Counted from the first letter of the stretch, positions 1 to 8,340 are shown. The stretch: 64,000 bases of DNA from Vampirovibrionales bacterium (GCA_029262635.1 JAJCZA010000023.1:124001-188000); one strand, 5' to 3'. Program-made: numbers and translations. Notes: generated by a model not told the origin, from the letters alone.

Positions 1-670
1 CCTGTTTGGAAATAACGGCAATCAGTTTTTCTTTGAGCTCTTTTTCACTATCATAGTGATTTACATAGGAAAGAGCCTGCTCATATTTTTCCATGGAATC
101 CAGATAATTTTCTTTTTTCTCCAGGTGGTTGCCCCAATCAAAATAGAGTTCGTACAATGCCTTATTCAGGTCGCGGTCATTGGGCAATTTTTTATAAGTT
201 AAAAGAAGCTGTTCCTCACCTTCTTGATATTGATGGCGAACAATGGCCAGTTTGCTGGAAGCAATTTCGGCTGAACTGTTATTCAGATTACGAGGCTTCA
301 ACTCGGCGGCTTTTCGGAAGTGGTATTCGGCTTTTTTCCGATAAGCAGACTCGTTTTTCTGATCACGGCCCAAATCTAGATAGACCTTGCCCAGTTCAAC
401 ATGACCCTGGTAACTGCTGTGATTAGCCACCAATGTTTCAAGGGTCTGGCGTGCCGCTTCAATCTTTTGCTCAATCACTTGACGCTGACCTCGGGCGAGC
501 AGGTCGTTTTCATCGGTATTCTGGTAGGTAATAACCCCACCAAAAATAAGGGCCGCAAAAAAAACAGCCAAACCAATGGTAAAGGTGTACTGTCCTCCGA
601 TCTTCATGAAAAGGTTGTTCAGAAAAAAATTCCGGCTATAGCGGCGGTTTCGATTTCCTTTAAATACCAT
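1..670 (-). CDS. Membrane-anchored TPR protein, partial (C-terminus beyond left edge)
   Basis: An open minus-strand frame runs from an ATG at 668-670 off the left edge of the window. The visible 223 residues begin MVFKGNRNRR, with one membrane segment at about residues 28-47 (FTIGLAVFFAALIFGGVIT). A soluble part follows, rich in helices with TPR-like repeats: a unit around VELGKVYLDLGRD, a unit ending HFRKAAELKPRNL, and one around YELYFDWGNHL with SMEKYEQALSYV. The layout (short basic cytoplasmic tail, one helix, TPR ectodomain) suggests a scaffold or envelope-assembly protein, but the partner cannot be read from sequence. It lies 39 bases downstream of the GT-C protein on the same strand and could be the last gene of the graspetide-region operon. 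Confidence 0.8.
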   Translation of the reverse strand, partial: MVFKGNRNRRYSRNFFLNNLFMKIGGQYTFTIGLAVFFAALIFGGVITYQNTDENDLLARGQRQVIEQKIEAARQTLETLVANHSSYQGHVELGKVYLDLGRDQKNESAYRKKAEYHFRKAAELKPRNLNNSSAEIASSKLAIVRHQYQEGEEQLLLTYKKLPNDRDLNKALYELYFDWGNHLEKKENYLDSMEKYEQALSYVNHYDSEKELKEKLIAVISKQ

Positions 671-709
671 GGTGCGTCCTGCTGTCTTCTCTTATTTTAT
701 GAATTAGCT

Positions 710-2227
710 TTATTTTACCCTAAATCTGGTCAGAGGACGGGCTAAAAGTGGGAAAATTCCGAGGCTCCAAAGGAAAGGAACTCCCGTGAGGAGGATATAA
801 TTCAGGATATGAATATTTTGAAGGGGTGTAAAGGCCAATAGCTGGAAGTAGCTAAGCAATAGGCCAAATCGTCGAGGCCAGGCGTTCTCTTCCAGTAAAA
901 ACAGGAGTGGAAAAAACATGGCGATGTACCAGGCATGGAACTTGGAGCTGGCGAAGGCAATCATAACAACCAGTACGAATGCCATGGGCAGAATGAGATT
1001 TTTATAAGCCCGGTAGGTTTGCTCAAAAGAGGAATGTCGCCAGAAGGTAATACCCTGCCAGAAAAAGAACAAGGCAAAACTTCCCCAAAGGAGAGGTTTG
1101 AAAAAATTCCGCAGGGCTTCAATAGAAAAAATTTCGGGGAAACCATTGGCACCCGGTAGCATTGGGGCGGTGTAATAGACCAGTCGACTGAGCATGGAAT
1201 TAAGTGAGTGTTGGGTCATACTAGCATTTTTCGCCATGGCCTCAAACGGCAGGTTTTGCCAATCTTGAAGATATGGCCAGCCCAGTGCCAGAATAATAAT
1301 ACTAGCCAGTGGGATACCAATGACTAGTGCTCGCCAATCTCTCCAGCGAGTGAGAGCCATCAGAAAGAAGGGAGCCGTTAAAATTGAGGCGTATTTAGTA
1401 AACACCGAAACGGTTAATAGCGGGAAAATCGTCCATCGCCACACAGGAAATTGAACCATCGCAATAGCCAAGAGAAGGCCAAAGGAAACCCAGAGGTCAT
1501 TATGGCCGTTACCAACGATTTGTAAGAGCATTAGCGGGTTCCACCCATAGAGAAGCGCACCGAATTCAGGCCGAGCCAAATTTAACCGATGACCCGTCAG
1601 GTAAATAAGATAGGTGATGGCCAAGTGGAGCAGGACGCTATTGAGCTTGAATAGAAAAAAGGCGAATAAAAAGTTCATGCCGCTAAATTCACAAAGCCGA
1701 TGAGCCAACCGGTTAAAAAAGAACCCGTAGGGAGACGGGTTGTCTACCCAATGCTCATGAAACATGGGATTCGCTTGCCAGTTTTCAATATCGCCAAGCG
1801 GGTGAAGGTAAGGGTTAATACCATAAAAGGCTTGTTGCGCCCCTCGGTTAATGTAGCCGTAAATATCCTTGGAATGAAAAGGAATGACGAACAGTAGAAG
1901 GATGCAAAATAGGCTGGTCCAAAAGAAAATTTGCTGAAATGAAGGAGAGGGCAGATTTTTATCCAAACGATTAGGGGCGCTGGCTTGATAATAAACCCAG
2001 GCAATGAGTGCGATCGTGGTAAACAAGAGTCCATGGACCAAAATTTTCCCCGTGGTGGGAGAAAGAGGGTTCAAAATAGGGAAAAAGGATGGATGCCAAG
2101 CCAAATCGATTTGGCGAGAGATTTCGGCATCAACGAAACCGGTACTGATGAAAAGGTGGGCGGTTGGAATCAGAAGCAGGGCGTATAGTCCGGCTGTGAT
2201 AAAGCCCCAAACTCTTAAACCTTGCAA
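710..2227 (-). CDS. Polytopic GT-C fold glycosyltransferase (MptB/DUF2029-like)
   Basis: This 505-residue protein is almost entirely hydrophobic, with roughly 11-13 predicted membrane helices. It resembles polyprenol-phosphate-mannose-dependent mannosyltransferases of the MptA/MptB and GT87 kind. Supporting signs are the acidic residue in the first outer loop (FHSKDIYGYINRG), the loop segment HWVDNPSPYGFFF, and NGHNDLWVSFGL inside a helix-rich core. Such enzymes add hexoses to lipid or glycan acceptors on the outer face of the cytoplasmic membrane. The start is TTG at 2225-2227, overlapping the end of the ATP-grasp gene by 13 bases; an AAGGA nine bases upstream supports it and implies translational coupling. 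Sugar donor and acceptor are unknown. A link to the neighbouring graspetide genes is suggested only by the overlap. Confidence 0.75.
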   Translation of the reverse strand: MQGLRVWGFITAGLYALLLIPTAHLFISTGFVDAEISRQIDLAWHPSFFPILNPLSPTTGKILVHGLLFTTIALIAWVYYQASAPNRLDKNLPSPSFQQIFFWTSLFCILLLFVIPFHSKDIYGYINRGAQQAFYGINPYLHPLGDIENWQANPMFHEHWVDNPSPYGFFFNRLAHRLCEFSGMNFLFAFFLFKLNSVLLHLAITYLIYLTGHRLNLARPEFGALLYGWNPLMLLQIVGNGHNDLWVSFGLLLAIAMVQFPVWRWTIFPLLTVSVFTKYASILTAPFFLMALTRWRDWRALVIGIPLASIIILALGWPYLQDWQNLPFEAMAKNASMTQHSLNSMLSRLVYYTAPMLPGANGFPEIFSIEALRNFFKPLLWGSFALFFFWQGITFWRHSSFEQTYRAYKNLILPMAFVLVVMIAFASSKFHAWYIAMFFPLLFLLEENAWPRRFGLLLSYFQLLAFTPLQNIHILNYILLTGVPFLWSLGIFPLLARPLTRFRVK

Positions 2228-3153
2228 GATAATCCGTCCTTACCGGCAATCAGGGTTTTAACCAGAGTTTCACTGATCGGATAGCCGGTGATATTTTCAA
2301 AATGAGTGAACATAGGACTGGGATTGCCTTCAATGAACACATATTCGTCTTCCGGCGTTTTGCGGACGTCAATGCCCGAGAAAACGAGTCCGAGGGTTTG
2401 GGCAAGCGTTCTGCAATCTTTTTGAACGGACTCTGGTAAGGATACCGGGACGATAGATGCTTTGGGATCATCTCGAAAATCCAGTGAACGGGCCTGAATC
2501 TCGGCAGGGAAAAGTTCGCCGTTGATGTAATAAATACGGATGTCGACTCCAGGGATCATTTCCTGAAATTGAACCGGCGACTGGGCCAGTTCTTTTAGTC
2601 GTTCGGGTTTTAGATCCTTGGGTTGGAGCCTCTGAGTGTGGGCACCACCCCGAACCGGCTTATAAATGACGTTACCATTCAGTCGTTCATAAAATTCGAT
2701 AACCTGTTGATCGCTATTGGTAACCAGCGTTTCCGGAATTCGGATGCCCGCTTTTTTCATAAGCTTGAGTTGATAACCCTTATATTTGTGTAAATCAATG
2801 GCTTGGGGCGAGTTAACCCAAAGGCAATCATCCAGACATCGGAAAAAACTGCCAAGAGCCGACTCCACTTCTCTGAAGGCCATGTAGGCGATATGCGGGT
2901 CGGAGGCGGGTTCAGGGTGAATCCCAAAGTGATAGCGCCAGTAAACGGATCGAATCTCCGAAAGAGGAGTAGCTCTGGTCTTATCGTTTTCTTGAAAGCT
3001 CCCGCCGGTAGGTGTGTTTGGGTCAAACGTAATTCGACTTTTCGAGGGGAACGTACGTGTGTCAACGTAACAGGCGGCTTCTCCCTGTTGCTTAAGCTTG
3101 TTTAAAATAAATGATGCATGGGCTTCATCGGGCCCGCCTAAAATGAGAATCAT
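2215..3153 (-). CDS. ATP-grasp ligase, graspetide (MvdC/MvdD-type) macrocyclase candidate
   Basis: A 312-residue ATP-grasp enzyme. The N-terminal pre-ATP-grasp part matches graspetide ligases: MILILGGPDEAH, then VDTRTFP, equivalent to the DTxxFP element, and IRSVYWRYHFG, equivalent to the SVWYRR element of MvdC/MvdD. The ATP-grasp core has the lysine strand NVIYKPVRGGAHT (about 159-172), the hinge QEMIPGVDIRIYYINGELF, and the metal-binding strand FIEGNPSPMFTHFE near residue 275. In the family these enzymes phosphorylate Asp/Glu side chains of a ribosomal precursor and join them to Thr/Ser (ester) or Lys (amide). The adjacent upstream gene encodes a protein with two TTxxxxEE motifs, the plesiocin-type substrate pattern. 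No close Shine-Dalgarno precedes the ATG. RimK-like or glutathione-synthetase-like chemistry is the alternative; the neighbour and the DTRTFP element favour a graspetide enzyme. Confidence 0.82.
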   Translation of the reverse strand: MILILGGPDEAHASFILNKLKQQGEAACYVDTRTFPSKSRITFDPNTPTGGSFQENDKTRATPLSEIRSVYWRYHFGIHPEPASDPHIAYMAFREVESALGSFFRCLDDCLWVNSPQAIDLHKYKGYQLKLMKKAGIRIPETLVTNSDQQVIEFYERLNGNVIYKPVRGGAHTQRLQPKDLKPERLKELAQSPVQFQEMIPGVDIRIYYINGELFPAEIQARSLDFRDDPKASIVPVSLPESVQKDCRTLAQTLGLVFSGIDVRKTPEDEYVFIEGNPSPMFTHFENITGYPISETLVKTLIAGKDGLSCKV

Positions 3154-3199
3154 GATGTTTCTTATTATAAACCGAAACCCTTGTGCCGTGCGCTGTATT

Positions 3200-3238
3200 G
3201 CAAAAAGCGCTTCAAAATTATTTTGAAGCGCTTTTTGC
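3200..3238 (-). terminator. Strong hairpin between precursor and ligase genes
   Basis: A perfect 18-bp inverted repeat with a TTA loop lies between the EF-hand protein gene and the ATP-grasp gene, both read on the minus strand. The stem contains the A5/T5 runs, so on the minus strand it ends GCTTTTTGC rather than in a long free U-tract. It is likely an attenuator or partial terminator that makes precursor transcripts more abundant than ligase transcripts, as often seen in RiPP clusters, or an mRNA 3'-end stabiliser. Confidence 0.75.
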
Positions 3239-3271
3239 TTTAATGTTAATAGTTTTTAAGGGTGTCTTGTT

Positions 3272-4240
3272 TTAAATACCGCCACCCTCTTCGCCTAAAG
3301 CCAGCGTGGTAAACTGCATGGGCGGTTCTACTGGAGGAATTTCAGCAGGATCCAGTTCAAAGATATTACCGTCCCGTGCGGCTGTAATCAGTAAATCAAA
3401 GATACTGATTTGATTTGCGATACCGCCTAGCGAGCTATCCGCCACCGCGAGCGGATCAAAGTTGTTCTGCATAAGCTTCATGCCATTCAGGTCGTTTTCA
3501 ACTTGTTGAATACGTGCCGCCAGCTGTGGATCAAAGACAAGGGTTTGAATTTGCTTTAATCGCTCCAGTTCGTCTGCCAGATACATTGCTGCATTATCCA
3601 CTTCGGGTCGGCTTAGTTGACGATTGCGATCAGTATCCCACTGTTGTTGTAGTCTCATCAGATCCAGCGTTCGCTGAGGAGCGTCTCCGCCACCGGGTCC
3701 GCCATCAACAGCGACGTCGGTTAAGCTTATATCGTCCGCATTACCATCATTAGCGGCGGTGGTTGTCACGTCATCCGCAGTCATGGTCTGAGCTTGTCCA
3801 TCGGCATCAGCAATGTTATTAAAATGAGTTCCCATAAATTGAGCCACTTCTAGCTTGCGTTCCATATCACTAATTACAGTACCCAGACCCATCCAAGGGA
3901 AATATTGGTCGAAAGATTTTAATACAGTAACTTGTCTGGAAAGCAAGTTTGAAAACTGACTTAGCTCCTGTTGAGATAGCTGTCCATCACCCTGCGGGTT
4001 AAAAGCAGGGCCTTGATCGGCATAATCAAGGATCGCCAGTACTTCACTGGTTTGGATGTTCCCTTCGCCACCGCCTTCTTCACCGATAGCCTGAGTGGTC
4101 ACACCGCCATCATCGGCGACCGTTTGCGCGGCCATGGGAGCGGTATTATTCTGTGATGTTCCACCACCGTAGCCGTAAAAATAAGAATTGCTTTGCGATT
4201 GGTAAGTATTCGATGCGGATGGATTAAATGATATAAACAT
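3272..4240 (-). CDS. EF-hand protein with two TTxxxxEE graspetide core motifs (candidate precursor)
   Basis: A 322-residue acidic, Gln/Asp-rich protein with no signal peptide. It holds TTQAIGEEGGG at residues 48-58 and TTLALGEEGGGI as its last 12 residues (311-322); both fit the plesiocin-type graspetide core TTxxxxEE. Two EF-hand-like loops are visible: NPQGDGQLSQQE (81-92) and the canonical DTDRNRQLSRPE (202-213). The protein looks internally duplicated: core-like motif, EF-hand, then a long helix. The motif heading the second copy has decayed to TDVAVDGGPGGG (174-185), and a shortened third copy ends in the C-terminal core. The ATG has a good Shine-Dalgarno (AGGAGAGAG). The ATP-grasp gene lies 118 bases downstream on the same strand. 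Most known graspetide precursors are short peptides, so an EF-hand protein as substrate would be unusual. Modification is inferred, not shown. Confidence 0.78.
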   Translation of the reverse strand: MFISFNPSASNTYQSQSNSYFYGYGGGTSQNNTAPMAAQTVADDGGVTTQAIGEEGGGEGNIQTSEVLAILDYADQGPAFNPQGDGQLSQQELSQFSNLLSRQVTVLKSFDQYFPWMGLGTVISDMERKLEVAQFMGTHFNNIADADGQAQTMTADDVTTTAANDGNADDISLTDVAVDGGPGGGDAPQRTLDLMRLQQQWDTDRNRQLSRPEVDNAAMYLADELERLKQIQTLVFDPQLAARIQQVENDLNGMKLMQNNFDPLAVADSSLGGIANQISIFDLLITAARDGNIFELDPAEIPPVEPPMQFTTLALGEEGGGI

Positions 4241-4444
4241 ATTGAACTCTCTCCTGTATGAGCTTCACAGGTAATAAGATTTTTGCAGGTTAGGGGGCAA
4301 AAATAAAACACAAAAGATGTATATTATTAAAAAAACATTAAAATAAGAATGATTGCTTATTTCAAAAGGAGTTGTTACAAAAGGACATAATATATCAAAG
4401 GGATATTGTGTTTATGAGGGTTGGAAACAAAGAGGGGAATGCTC

Positions 4445-5908
4445 TTATGAGTCCAGTTGCTTTTGAACTTGTTCTCCCAGGATTTGGATCGCCTGCTCGA
4501 TTTCCGGCGACCATGGGTTGCCACAATTCAGACGAATGCAATGTTTAAAATCCGGTTTAGCCGAACAAATAACGCCGGGTGTGATACTGATATTCTGAGC
4601 GAGGGTGTCCACATAAAGGCTTTGAGAGTCAACCGACCTTGGGAATTGAACCCAGAGGAGGTAGCCGCCCTGAGGTCGGGTCATTCGGGTGGACTCCGGA
4701 AAATAGTGGTGCCCTGCTTGAGTCATTTGGGTTATTTGTAACGAAAAAGCGTGCCTTAGGGTTGCTAGGTGTCGTTCATAAGCACCCGTTCTTAAAAATT
4801 CGGCAACCACTTGTTGAGAGAGCGTTGGCGTGGCCAATGACATCATAAACTTTAATCGCTTGACTCGATCTCGATATTTTCCGGGGACAATCCAGCCGAT
4901 TCGCAGGCCCGGCGCTAGTGACTTCGAGAAGGAGGAGCAAAGAAGAATATTACTGTTAGCCTCCTTATGCTCAAGATCAAATGTTTTGACAGGCTTAGGA
5001 CGATGGCTTCCAAAATAGAGATCCCCATAAATATCATTCTCAATAAGTGCCACATCATGTTTTTTGAGAAGATCAGCCAGGCGTTTCTTCTGTTGGTCAG
5101 GCATCAACGAGCCTAAAGGGTTGTTAAAGTTGGGGACGAACAGGCAAGCGCGGATGGGGTGGGTTTTCATGGCCTGCGCCAGTGCGTCAAGGTCTACGCC
5201 TGTGCGAGGGTGGGTCGGAATTTCTAGCGCCATCATGCCAAGGCTCTCAATAGCGGGTAAAAAGCCAAGGTAAGTGGGCGACTCAATGGCGATAATATCA
5301 CCGGGTTGGGCAACAGCTCTCAAACAGATATTAATAGCCTCGATAGCCCCATTGGTCATGACAATCTCTTCAGCAGAAAACTGGCACCCATAGCGAACCG
5401 AACGTTTGGCGATTTCCCGGCGAATTTCATAGTTGCCCGGCGGGTAGTCGTAGGTTAGGTTCGTCCCTCCCGAGTGACGGAGTTGGGATGAAAACAAGCG
5501 TTGCAACTGAGTAGTCGGATAGAGCGCCATTCCAGGTGTTGCCGCACCGAGTGGAACAACCTTCTGAGGGTTGCGTTTTTCGGAAACGACACTTTCAAGC
5601 AAGGTCGTAATAATGTCGTCCATCTGGATGTAAGACGCTTCACAGGGAGGTGTTGATGATTCCGGTTCGACAAAACGATTTTGAGGATTGTATAAAACGT
5701 AATAGCCGGATTGGGGACGGGATTCGATGAAATAATTATTTTCCAGCCACTGATAAGCTTTCAGTACCGAAGAAACACTCACGCCCTGTTGTTTACTGAG
5801 CTTTCTCACCGAGGGCAAGCGTTCGCCCGGCTTTAGGGTTCCGTCCTTCATCAGTTGAATCAGACTATTGGCAATGGTTTGGTATAAAAATTCCTTTTGA
5901 GAACGCAT
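4445..5908 (-). CDS. MocR/PdxR-family regulator (GntR HTH fused to PLP aminotransferase)
   Basis: A GntR-type winged helix occupies the first 75 residues (GERLPSVRKLSKQQGVSVSS), followed by a fold-type I aminotransferase domain. PLP-site motifs are visible: the aminotransferase substrate-binding region VPNFNNPLGS, the Asp strand ALIENDIYGDLYF, and the Schiff-base lysine in CSSFSKSLAPGLRIG. Proteins of this build use the PLP domain as an effector sensor to control vitamin B6, GABA or taurine genes. The ATG at 5908 is preferred because AAAAGGAG lies upstream; an in-frame TTG at 5938 would add ten residues but lacks a ribosome site. It is divergent from the membrane-protein gene at 6068, and the 130-150 bp between them probably hold both promoters, so that gene is a possible target. 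Confidence 0.88.
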   Translation of the reverse strand: MRSQKEFLYQTIANSLIQLMKDGTLKPGERLPSVRKLSKQQGVSVSSVLKAYQWLENNYFIESRPQSGYYVLYNPQNRFVEPESSTPPCEASYIQMDDIITTLLESVVSEKRNPQKVVPLGAATPGMALYPTTQLQRLFSSQLRHSGGTNLTYDYPPGNYEIRREIAKRSVRYGCQFSAEEIVMTNGAIEAINICLRAVAQPGDIIAIESPTYLGFLPAIESLGMMALEIPTHPRTGVDLDALAQAMKTHPIRACLFVPNFNNPLGSLMPDQQKKRLADLLKKHDVALIENDIYGDLYFGSHRPKPVKTFDLEHKEANSNILLCSSFSKSLAPGLRIGWIVPGKYRDRVKRLKFMMSLATPTLSQQVVAEFLRTGAYERHLATLRHAFSLQITQMTQAGHHYFPESTRMTRPQGGYLLWVQFPRSVDSQSLYVDTLAQNISITPGVICSAKPDFKHCIRLNCGNPWSPEIEQAIQILGEQVQKQLDS

Positions 5909-6067
5909 CGTGTTTTGAGGGCTCCTTTTGTCAGGCAAAAAGTCGTTTGAAATTAGAATCTAAGTATATCAACTGTTATGCTTTTTTTTCAATCAATTGC
6001 ATCTGTTATTGTTTTTGTTTTTCAGAAACACTGGGAAGACTGCCTCCTATTTACCCAACATGAATAA

Positions 6068-7348
6068 GTGACCCTCTCTTCCATGACAATGATAATGCCC
6101 ACATCGGTTGCCTTAACCCAGAAACTACAAGAATACTCACTCGTTAATCGAGGCGTTCTGGATACGCTAGGCGCTGCGGTTCCCATGGTGATGCTGGCTC
6201 GAAATGAGGAAGAGCGCCGGGAAAAGATGCTGGATCGAACGATTGTGATTGGTTCCGCTTTTGTATTGGCCCCGCTTCATGCCTGGCTTATTATGCGAGG
6301 CGTGGCACGGCGACATGGAATCGCTCCTGCTTTAATGAAGTTGTCTTACGCTGAGTTGCAGTCGGTTGAGGCCCTGAAAAAGGGGCTTCATCGGCTGAGG
6401 TCTCAGAAAATAAACGTGCCCGGTGTTCCGGCTATTGATGAAGCCTTGAGGCAAACGTTGGTCAAAGCAAAAACACAGATGCTGGTACCGGATTTGATTA
6501 TTGAATGTTTAATTTTTGCTAGCGTGGGCTGGATAACGAATTTTTTCACCCGAACCTTGACCGGAAAGCATCAATTTACGGGAGAAAAATCGGCTGTCTC
6601 TGAAGACGCACTGGATGAACTGTATGAGAACGAGGCGGCGTTTCAGCAAGACGAGCGATGGCGAAAACTCCTGACAACCGGCATGGCGTTGGTCGCACCC
6701 ATCGGGTTGGGCTGGTTACTGCAAAAGGCTCTGCTGACCCCTAAAAAGGTCCTGGGCATTTTGTTTCAGAAAATTCGTGAGAAAGCCCACTATTTTGACT
6801 ACAAAGATGGCATCTGGATGAGCATGCCGACGCTGGGCGTTGTGGTTTGTATGCAGTTTTTGGGGCAGGTCATGGCCGCGCGCAGTGAGCGGGAGCGACG
6901 AGAAAATTTAATCCGGGAAGGCATGCTCAATTTCGTCTTTTTCTGGGGGAATGCTCTCTGGATGCTATTGCTTTCAAAAATGTTGTTTAAGCCTTTAAAA
7001 ATACCGGTTGAAACCGCGATTCGAAAGGTCATTGACCGGGCACCGGCTGGCTTGAAACAAAAAGCCGGGAAAATTGCTTCGGCGGCTTATTTAACGAGTT
7101 TTCTGCTGAATACCCTGACTCTTTCTGGTGTTGTTGTTTTTAACAACCGACTGACGACTCGACAGGTTCGAGAGGATGCCGCAAAATTGTATGCCAAAAA
7201 ACTAACGCAACTTCACCAGACTGGAGGAGCGGTTAAACATAAAAAACCCTTTGAGCAATATGCTCAGAGAGGAAATAGGGTTTTTTCTCTTAACGAGCCC
7301 GCTGGACACATTGCCCAAGGCGCTCCCGATAACGTCCCTGAATCGTAA
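6068..7348 (+). CDS. Polytopic membrane protein of unknown family with internal duplication
   Basis: Not recognised. The 426 residues contain about six hydrophobic helices (around 58-80, 141-160, 202-222, 251-270, 286-306, 345-368). Residues 38-81 (ARNEEERREKML followed by a membrane helix) resemble residues 262-308 (ARSERERRENLI followed by a helix), which suggests two related halves. The start is uncertain: GTG 6068 opens the frame, but ATG 6083 or ATG 6095 are equally possible and none has a clear Shine-Dalgarno. The last 59 bases overlap the convergent gene ending at 7290, and an intrinsic terminator lies inside this coding region at 7241-7286. It is divergent from the MocR regulator, so regulation by it is conceivable. 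Confidence 0.7.
   Translation: MTLSSMTMIMPTSVALTQKLQEYSLVNRGVLDTLGAAVPMVMLARNEEERREKMLDRTIVIGSAFVLAPLHAWLIMRGVARRHGIAPALMKLSYAELQSVEALKKGLHRLRSQKINVPGVPAIDEALRQTLVKAKTQMLVPDLIIECLIFASVGWITNFFTRTLTGKHQFTGEKSAVSEDALDELYENEAAFQQDERWRKLLTTGMALVAPIGLGWLLQKALLTPKKVLGILFQKIREKAHYFDYKDGIWMSMPTLGVVVCMQFLGQVMAARSERERRENLIREGMLNFVFFWGNALWMLLLSKMLFKPLKIPVETAIRKVIDRAPAGLKQKAGKIASAAYLTSFLLNTLTLSGVVVFNNRLTTRQVREDAAKLYAKKLTQLHQTGGAVKHKKPFEQYAQRGNRVFSLNEPAGHIAQGAPDNVPES
7241..7286 (-). terminator. Intrinsic terminator of the convergent gene pair, inside a coding region
   Basis: AAAAAACCCT at 7241-7250 pairs with AGGGTTTTTT at 7277-7286, enclosing an inner palindrome TGAGCA/TGCTCA. On the minus strand it follows the stop of the secreted-protein gene (7290) by four bases and ends in T6. 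The symmetric A6/T6 flanks would let it act in both directions, although for the plus strand it lies before the stop codon of the membrane-protein gene. Confidence 0.75.
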
Positions 7349-8213
7349 AGGTGTATTCGACTTCAATCTCATAGGGTTCAAAATCCCCGGGAGGCTGATA
7401 ACCTTCGAATGGGTAGACAACAAGAGTATTGACCATATTTTCGGGGGTAATGGTAGTTCGGGCGCGGTGAGTTAGGCGATGTTCTCCCAAGGGAGACAGG
7501 GGAAGGGTTTGGGTTGGTTGACACTGACAGGCCTCGTTCCAGCATCCTGAAGAAAGGTGACGAAATTGGCGATTTTCTTGATCGTCAGGCCTTTCGGCAG
7601 AAACAGCCCCAAAAATAATATCCCGCGTTCGCATGATAATGGCCGGTAATCCAGGAAAGATATTGTTTTTGATATTGTTTACCATTTGTTCATCGGTTGT
7701 TTCTCCTGAATGATAACGGTACCGAACATTATTATCTCGACTGCCATCAGACTTAATTCGATAAATACGAATTTGATCAAGCTGATAACTTTCCGTGTCC
7801 GTTATCTCAATGGATAGTTGACGACACTCACCACCACAGGCCAATTCTTCTACCGGCTCCCCATCCTCATTCTGTTTCGGGGTGGGGTTACCGTCTTTGG
7901 GGTCGTCTTTAGGGCCTGGTGTTTTATTATCTTGTTTTGTTTTTAATGTTGTTCGTTTTGGAGAAAGGCGTTTACCCTGGTTTTTTTGTCCTTTTCTTTC
8001 CCGGTGCCATTGTCGCCAACTGGTCCAGAGATCCAATACTATAAAGCCTGTAATGCCAGAAAATAGGGAAATACCCACGGCTCGATTCGTAATAGCGTTA
8101 CCGGACTCTTGATTGGAAGCAGATTTTGGGTAAACAGCCCAACTGGCGGATAGAGGCAAAAACATAAGCTGAAGCACCAGAAATAAGCAGAGCAAAGGCC
8201 TTTTTAAGTTCAT
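7290..8213 (-). CDS. Secreted or membrane-anchored protein of unknown function
   Basis: Not recognised. An N-terminal signal peptide (MNLKRPLLCLFLVLQLMFLP, ending around ASWA) is followed by a possible membrane helix at about 48-64 (GISLFSGITGFIVLDLW), a basic and Lys/Pro/Asp-rich linker (70-125), and a C-terminal domain of about 180 residues. That domain has a pair CGGEC near residue 127 and CWNEACQC near residue 223, which may form disulfides or bind metal. The beta-rich tail YEIEVEYTFTIQGRYRERL closes the protein. The gene is alone on its strand, with a terminator right after its stop. The Shine-Dalgarno is weak. Confidence 0.7.
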   Translation of the reverse strand: MNLKRPLLCLFLVLQLMFLPLSASWAVYPKSASNQESGNAITNRAVGISLFSGITGFIVLDLWTSWRQWHRERKGQKNQGKRLSPKRTTLKTKQDNKTPGPKDDPKDGNPTPKQNEDGEPVEELACGGECRQLSIEITDTESYQLDQIRIYRIKSDGSRDNNVRYRYHSGETTDEQMVNNIKNNIFPGLPAIIMRTRDIIFGAVSAERPDDQENRQFRHLSSGCWNEACQCQPTQTLPLSPLGEHRLTHRARTTITPENMVNTLVVYPFEGYQPPGDFEPYEIEVEYTFTIQGRYRERLGQCVQRAR

Positions 8214-8284
8214 GGGGCAAATTCCATATTTCGTTAATTTTATCGTCGATTTCTCATGATTCTAGCAAAATCCATCACAAAAGA

Positions 8285-8318
8285 ATAACCCGGTTTCTTT
8301 AATTAGAAGCCGGGTTAT
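8285..8318 (-). terminator. Intrinsic terminator downstream of peroxiredoxin
   Basis: ATAACCCGG and CCGGGTTAT form a GC-rich stem, extended by TTCT/AGAA around an AT loop, 23 bases beyond the peroxiredoxin stop on the minus strand. The run after the stem is only weakly T-rich. Confidence 0.6.
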
Positions 8319-8340
8319 CGAGGAATTAGGCTTTTAGAGC

